Of a stretch of 64,000 nucleotides of DNA, positions 60,090 to 64,000 are shown in pieces. Within the stretch, counting starts at the first letter, position 1. Each line of letters starts with the position of its first letter. Below the pieces are notes generated by a model. The model had not been told where the DNA came from. It did not search any database and was given only the letters and a program-made list of their open reading frames with translations. The position numbers were made by a program, and so were the translations under genes. Location of the stretch: NCBI RefSeq assembly GCF_052089425.1, contig NZ_JBQCZW010000008.1, forward strand, positions 1 to 64,000, read 5' to 3'. Source of the DNA: Ancrocorticia sp052089425 (GTDB lineage: Bacteria > Actinomycetota > Actinomycetes > Actinomycetales > Actinomycetaceae).

Positions 60090-60638
60090 GTGAGCAGCAC
60101 CAAGAAGCGATTGGGCTGGGCTGGAGCCGTAGCCGTGTTGGTCATCCTCATTGACCTACTCAGTAAGCAATGGGCCCTCAGCACTCTCGATGACGGGCGC
60201 CGAATCGATGTACTGGGCGATTTCTTCGGCTTTAAGCTGTACTTTAACCCCGGCGCAGCGTTCTCGCTTGGCGCTGACTCAACGCTGATCTTTACCGTCA
60301 TTGCCTCGGCGGTTGTGATCGCCATGCCGTTCATTATCCGGCGCATCGCCTCCATGCCGTGGGCTATTTCCCTTGGGCTCGTATGGGGTGGGGCGGCCGG
60401 AAACCTTATCGACCGCTTGTTCCGCGACCCGGGAATTGGGCACGGGCACGTTATCGATTTCATGGCATACGCCGATTGGTTCATTGGGAACGTGGCGGAT
60501 GCGGCGCTCGTTATTGGAGTGGTGCTTCTGGCGATTCTCTCCTTCCGGGACGTCCCTAGTTCGGATTCGTCCACGGCGATAGATATCGACGACGACGGCG
60601 ACGTGGCAGAGGCCGCCGGTGGCGAAACCAATGACTGA
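60090..60638 (+). CDS. lspA: Lipoprotein signal peptidase II
   Basis: An aspartic membrane protease that cuts prolipoproteins before the lipidated cysteine. Four helices. Signatures are YFNPGAAFSLGA, AAGNLIDRLFRDPGIG with the first catalytic Asp, and VIDFMAYADWFIGNVADAALVIG with the second. An acidic C-terminal tail of about 25 residues is present. The GTG has AAGGAGA ahead. The product is 182 residues. Its substrates in this window include the lipoproteins at 1408, 9007 and 18144. Confidence 0.95.
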   Translation: MSSTKKRLGWAGAVAVLVILIDLLSKQWALSTLDDGRRIDVLGDFFGFKLYFNPGAAFSLGADSTLIFTVIASAVVIAMPFIIRRIASMPWAISLGLVWGGAAGNLIDRLFRDPGIGHGHVIDFMAYADWFIGNVADAALVIGVVLLAILSFRDVPSSDSSTAIDIDDDGDVAEAAGGETND

Positions 60639-61560
60639 GCGGCGGTACTACCCCGTCCCAGACGGGTTAGCGGGGGAGCGCGTGGATGCCGCCGTGGCGC
60701 GGATGACGGGCCTGTCCCGCACCGTGGCGGCCCGGCTCATCGAATCCTCAGAGGTTCTCGTTGACGGCCGTGCCGTCGGGAAGTCGGACCGTGCTCAAGC
60801 CGGACAGGTTCTTGAAGTTGTGATGCCGGCCCCGGTTGTGATTGAACCGAAAGCAAGCTCTGTGGAGCTCCCATTGCTCTATGAGGATGATGACGTCGTC
60901 GTCGTCAATAAACCGGCCGGGCTTGCGGCCCACCCCTCCGTGAACTTTGAAGGCCCGGACGTACTGGGGGCACTTTTGGCTCAAGGAGTCCAGCTCACCA
61001 CCTCAGGGCCACCGGAGCGCAAAGGGATCGTCCACCGCTTGGACGTTGGGACCTCCGGCTGCATGGTGGTAGCAAAGTCCGAATGGGCGTATTCGGTACT
61101 CAAGCAGGCATTTCGCGACAGAACGGTGAAGAAGATCTACCACGCTCTGGTGCAGGGCCACCCCGATCCCATGGCGGGAACGATCGATGCGCCGATCGCG
61201 CGCGATCACAGGCATCAGTGGAAGATGGGGATTCGTAGCGATGGGCGGCGGTCCGTGACGCACTACGAAACCAGCGAGGCGATGGCGGGCGGATCACTGC
61301 TCGAGGTCCACTTGGAAACGGGCAGAACGCATCAGATCCGCGTACATATGGCGGCTATTGGGCATCCGTGCGTTGGCGATGAGATGTATGGGGCTGACCC
61401 CACGCTTTCCGCCAAGCTGGGCCTAGACAGGCAGTGGCTGCACGCGGTGACCCTAGGATTCGAGCACCCGGCAACGGGGGAGTGGGTGGAGTTTTCCAGC
61501 GAGTATCCCCCCGAACTTGAGGCGTCCCTCGAATTGATGCGCGAAGGAGTCTATCGGTGA
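60631..61560 (+). CDS. rluD: 23S rRNA pseudouridine synthase RluD family
   Basis: It turns uridines into pseudouridines in 23S rRNA helix 69 or a related RNA. An N-terminal S4 domain (VDAAVARMTGLSRTVAARLIES in parts) precedes the catalytic domain with HRLDVGTSGCMVVAKS, whose aspartate is the nucleophile, then GRTHQIRVHMAAIGHPCVGDEMYG in parts. ATG 60631 gives 309 residues and overlaps lspA by 8 bp; GTG 60619 is an alternative. The RluA/C/D distinction is by neighbourhood only. Confidence 0.92.
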   Translation: MTERRYYPVPDGLAGERVDAAVARMTGLSRTVAARLIESSEVLVDGRAVGKSDRAQAGQVLEVVMPAPVVIEPKASSVELPLLYEDDDVVVVNKPAGLAAHPSVNFEGPDVLGALLAQGVQLTTSGPPERKGIVHRLDVGTSGCMVVAKSEWAYSVLKQAFRDRTVKKIYHALVQGHPDPMAGTIDAPIARDHRHQWKMGIRSDGRRSVTHYETSEAMAGGSLLEVHLETGRTHQIRVHMAAIGHPCVGDEMYGADPTLSAKLGLDRQWLHAVTLGFEHPATGEWVEFSSEYPPELEASLELMREGVYR

Positions 61561-62027
61561 GCGGCGATGTCACGATTGAGACGGTGGCTACCACTGATCA
61601 GCTGGAGCGCTGCTTCGCTATTCGATTCGCCGTGTTTGTTGACGAACAGCGGGTTCCCCCTGAAGAAGAAATGGACGCTCTGGATCGGGCGGACACAACC
61701 ATTCACCTGCTGGCAAGCGTGGATGGCGAAGATCTGGGCACGCTGCGCGTGCTTGGAGAGGGGGCGGGGCACTGCCATATCGGGCGCGTCGCGGTGCATT
61801 CCCGGGCGCGGGGCACCGGGATGGGGCGCCTCCTGATGGAACGAGCGGGGGAGGTGGCGCTGGAGCGCTGCGCTGACGATCAGGGCCACCTGCGAATCGA
61901 GCTATCGGCTCAGGAACAAGCGATGGGCTTCTATCAGGCCTGCGGGTATTCGCCTGTCAGTGGGGAACGTTACCTTGATGCCGGTATTTGGCATCAGGAT
62001 ATGGCTCTGGAGCTCACGCGAAAGTAG
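61557..62027 (+). CDS. GNAT-family N-acetyltransferase
   Basis: It carries the ElaA-like opening pattern CFAIRFAVFVDEQRVPPEEEMDALD, in parts, found in a GNAT subgroup. The acetyl-CoA loop is RVAVHSRARGTGMGRLLMERA, and the end has FYQACGYSPVSGERYLDAGIWH. The 156-residue product fits. The substrate is unknown. GTG overlaps the rluD stop (GTGA), so the two are co-translated. Confidence 0.87.
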   Translation: MSGDVTIETVATTDQLERCFAIRFAVFVDEQRVPPEEEMDALDRADTTIHLLASVDGEDLGTLRVLGEGAGHCHIGRVAVHSRARGTGMGRLLMERAGEVALERCADDQGHLRIELSAQEQAMGFYQACGYSPVSGERYLDAGIWHQDMALELTRK

Positions 62028-62082
62028 TGTCCGCGAGACGCCGCTCTCACCTTCGATGTGCCAACGTGTGGGAGCCGGATAC

Positions 62083-62088
62083 TAGACT
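62083..62088 (+). promoter_or_regulatory. -10 box TAGACT of leaderless dnaE
   Basis: TAGACT ends six bases before the dnaE ATG. No ribosome site is present. Confidence 0.55.
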
Positions 62089-62094
62089 GACACC

Positions 62095-64000
62095 ATGGCT
62101 AAGGACTTCGCTCACCTTCACGTGCACACGGAATACTCCATGCTGGATGGGGCCGCCAAAATCAAGAAGCTCGTGGCCGAAGCCAAGGCACAGAACCAGA
62201 AATCTGTGGCCATCACGGATCATGGGTACTGCTTTGGGGCCTACGAGTTCTACAAGGCTGCCAAGGCTCAGGACATCAAGCCGATCGTTGGCATCGAGGC
62301 GTATGTGACGCCGGGAACCTCGCGTTTCGGGTCCGATCGAGTTCTTTGGGGCGTTGAGGGCCAGCGGGCGGATGACGTGTCCGCCCGTGGCGCCTATACC
62401 CACCTCACCCTCTTGTCCGAGAACAACACCGGGATGCACAACCTGTTCAGGATGTCCTCTCGGGCCTCGCTTGAGGGGCAGATGGGCAAGTGGCCGCGGA
62501 TGGATATGGACTTGCTGGAGCAGTATCACGAGGGCCTCATCGCAACTGCCGGTTGCCCATCGGGAGAAGTTCAAACGCGGCTTCGGCTTGGACAACACGA
62601 GAAGGCCCTCGAGGCGGCCGGAACCATGCAGGAGCTGTTCGGCAGGGACAACTACTTCGTGGAGATCATGGATCACGACAATGCGATCGAGCGCCGTGTC
62701 CGTAACGATCTGCTGGATCTGGCCAAGAAGATCAACGCGCCGATCGTGGCTACCAATGATTCCCACTATGTTGGCCCCAATGATGGGACCATTCAGGATG
62801 CGATGCTGTGCATCAACTCCGGTTCCACGCTTCAGGATCCGAACCGCTTCACATTCGATGGCACCGGGTATCACCTGCGGTCAAGCGCGGATATGTGGGA
62901 CCTTTTCGGGGATATCCCGGGCGCCTGCGAAAACTCTCTTGCGATTGCCGAACGGTGCGACGTCTCCTTCACCACTGCGGATGAGGGAGCGAACTACATG
63001 CCGGTGTTCCCTGTTCCTGACGGTGAGGACATCACCTCCTGGTTCGTCAAGGAAGTCGAACGCGGCCTCCACGTGAGGTTCGGTGGGCAGATCCCGCAGG
63101 ACGTTCGTGAGCGTGCGGATTACGAAGTGGGAGTTATTACCCAGATGGGCTACCCGGGCTACTTCCTCGTGGTGGCTGACTACATCAAATGGGCCAAGGA
63201 ACACGGTATTCGCGTGGGACCGGGCCGCGGATCGGGCGCAGGTTCGATGGTGGCCTATGCTCTGGAAATTACCGAGCTTGACCCCATCAAGTACGATCTC
63301 CTGTTCGAGAGGTTCCTGAACCCCGAGCGTGTATCCATGCCTGATATCGATGTGGATTTCGATGAGCGCCGCCGCGGTGAAGTGATCGAATACGTGGAAC
63401 AGAAGTACGGCGCTGACAAGGTATCTCAGGTTGTCACCTTCGGCACCATTAAGACGAAGCAGGCCCTCAAGGACGCGGCGCGCGTTCAGGGCTACCCCTT
63501 CGAAATGGGCGAGCGTATGACGAAGGCTCTGCCGCCCGGGGTGCAAGGCAAGGACATCCCTCTCTCCGGGGTATTTGATGAGAAGAATGATCGGTATCAG
63601 GAGGCCGGGGATTTTCGGCAGCTGGTCCAAACTGATCAGGATGCCAAGCGTGTGTTCGATCTGGCCTCGGGCCTAGAAGGGCTGACGAGGCAGTGGGGCG
63701 TGCACGCATGTGCGATTCTCATGAGCTCGGTTCCGCTGACCGATGTGATTCCCGTGATGAAGCGGCCCGCCGATGGAGCCGTCATCACCCAGTTTGAATA
63801 CCCCTTATGTGAGGAATTGGGAATCCTCAAGATGGACTTCCTCGGGCTGTCCAACCTCACCGTCATTGACGATGCCCTCCACAACATCGAAATGAACAAC
63901 AAGGAGCCGCTGGAGATCGAGGGCGTTTCGCTCGAAGACCCGGCTACCTTCGGATTGCTGCAGCGCGCCGAAACTCTGGGTATCTTCCAGCTGGACGGCG
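62095..64000 (+). CDS. dnaE: DNA polymerase III alpha subunit, 3' end outside window
   Basis: The main replicative polymerase. The frame is open from ATG 62095 to the right edge (635 residues seen of roughly 1,180). The PHP domain starts HLHVHTEYSMLDG with its metal-binding histidines, plus ITDHGYCFG; this domain proofreads in some actinobacteria. The polymerase palm has RVGPGRGSGAGSMVAYAL and the catalytic aspartates in SMPDIDVDFDERRR. ILKMDFLGLSNLTVI is also conserved. It is the DnaE1 type by neighbourhood (lspA, rluD). It is leaderless, with TAGACT just upstream. Confidence 0.96.
   Translation, partial: MAKDFAHLHVHTEYSMLDGAAKIKKLVAEAKAQNQKSVAITDHGYCFGAYEFYKAAKAQDIKPIVGIEAYVTPGTSRFGSDRVLWGVEGQRADDVSARGAYTHLTLLSENNTGMHNLFRMSSRASLEGQMGKWPRMDMDLLEQYHEGLIATAGCPSGEVQTRLRLGQHEKALEAAGTMQELFGRDNYFVEIMDHDNAIERRVRNDLLDLAKKINAPIVATNDSHYVGPNDGTIQDAMLCINSGSTLQDPNRFTFDGTGYHLRSSADMWDLFGDIPGACENSLAIAERCDVSFTTADEGANYMPVFPVPDGEDITSWFVKEVERGLHVRFGGQIPQDVRERADYEVGVITQMGYPGYFLVVADYIKWAKEHGIRVGPGRGSGAGSMVAYALEITELDPIKYDLLFERFLNPERVSMPDIDVDFDERRRGEVIEYVEQKYGADKVSQVVTFGTIKTKQALKDAARVQGYPFEMGERMTKALPPGVQGKDIPLSGVFDEKNDRYQEAGDFRQLVQTDQDAKRVFDLASGLEGLTRQWGVHACAILMSSVPLTDVIPVMKRPADGAVITQFEYPLCEELGILKMDFLGLSNLTVIDDALHNIEMNNKEPLEIEGVSLEDPATFGLLQRAETLGIFQLDG

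Noticed and set aside
1..64000. CRISPR arrays, insertion sequences, integrases or prophage genes
   Set aside because: No spaced direct repeats of CRISPR type and no transposase or integrase motifs were seen anywhere in the window.

Overview
The window is a gene-dense stretch of an actinobacterial chromosome of fairly high GC. The best guess is a fermentative member of the Actinomycetaceae or a close relative. This rests on four things: two gene blocks with classical actinobacterial order, genes starting directly after TAnnnT -10 boxes without a Shine-Dalgarno, a Wag31-type DivIVA with SepF and no FtsA, and a MurE lacking the meso-diaminopimelate signature. The organism call is inference. Both ends are cut inside genes: apbE on the left and dnaE on the right. 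No rRNA, tRNA, CRISPR array, insertion sequence or prophage was seen.

Layout. (1) 1-3201: the end of an ApbE flavinyltransferase, a minus-strand pair of related exported proteins of unknown function, and dapA behind a near-perfect palindrome. (2) 3265-12304: a PerM-like permease, RNase J, FtsK, a CapA-like lipoprotein, then pgsA, cinA, clgR and DUF3046. This is the usual run that leads to recA in actinobacteria. (3) 12305-19231: an insertion into that run. It holds a choline-to-glycine-betaine operon (betB, betA, betT), a lytic transglycosylase lipoprotein and a small membrane protein. (4) 19232-31794: recA-recX, miaB-miaA, dapF, an RsmC-like methyltransferase, hflX, dinG, ldh, lexA, a divergent SOS-type division inhibitor candidate and nrdR. 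LexA boxes lie before recA and between lexA and its divergent neighbour. (5) 31791-41603: an acyl-CoA ligase with an odd tail, a phosphoglycerate dehydrogenase, a HelD-like helicase, a PAC2 protein, a spermidine-synthase-like protein, dinB and a DUF3040 protein. (6) 41604-60024: a complete division and cell wall (dcw) cluster: mraZ, rsmH, ftsL, ftsI, murE, murF, mraY, murD, ftsW, murG, murC, ftsQ, ftsZ, pgeF, sepF, yggT and divIVA. (7) 60090-64000: lspA, rluD, a GNAT acetyltransferase and the start of dnaE.

How the genes work together. Most of the dcw genes overlap by a few bases, which points to one long translationally coupled transcript. It makes the peptidoglycan precursor (MurC to MurG, MraY) and the septal machine (FtsZ, SepF, FtsQ, FtsL, FtsW, FtsI, DivIVA). 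It is probably controlled by MraZ through three GTGG-type repeats at 10-bp spacing just before mraZ. DNA damage control (RecA, RecX, LexA, and the division-inhibitor candidate) forms a second unit. The betaine operon would import choline and oxidise it to an osmoprotectant.

No clearly new system stands out. The best leads are the tandem exported paralogues at 769-2016, the SOS-box-controlled single-pass membrane protein at 30802-31239 that lacks a LysM domain, the operator-like palindromes before clgR and the bet operon, and the unusual acyl-CoA ligase tail.
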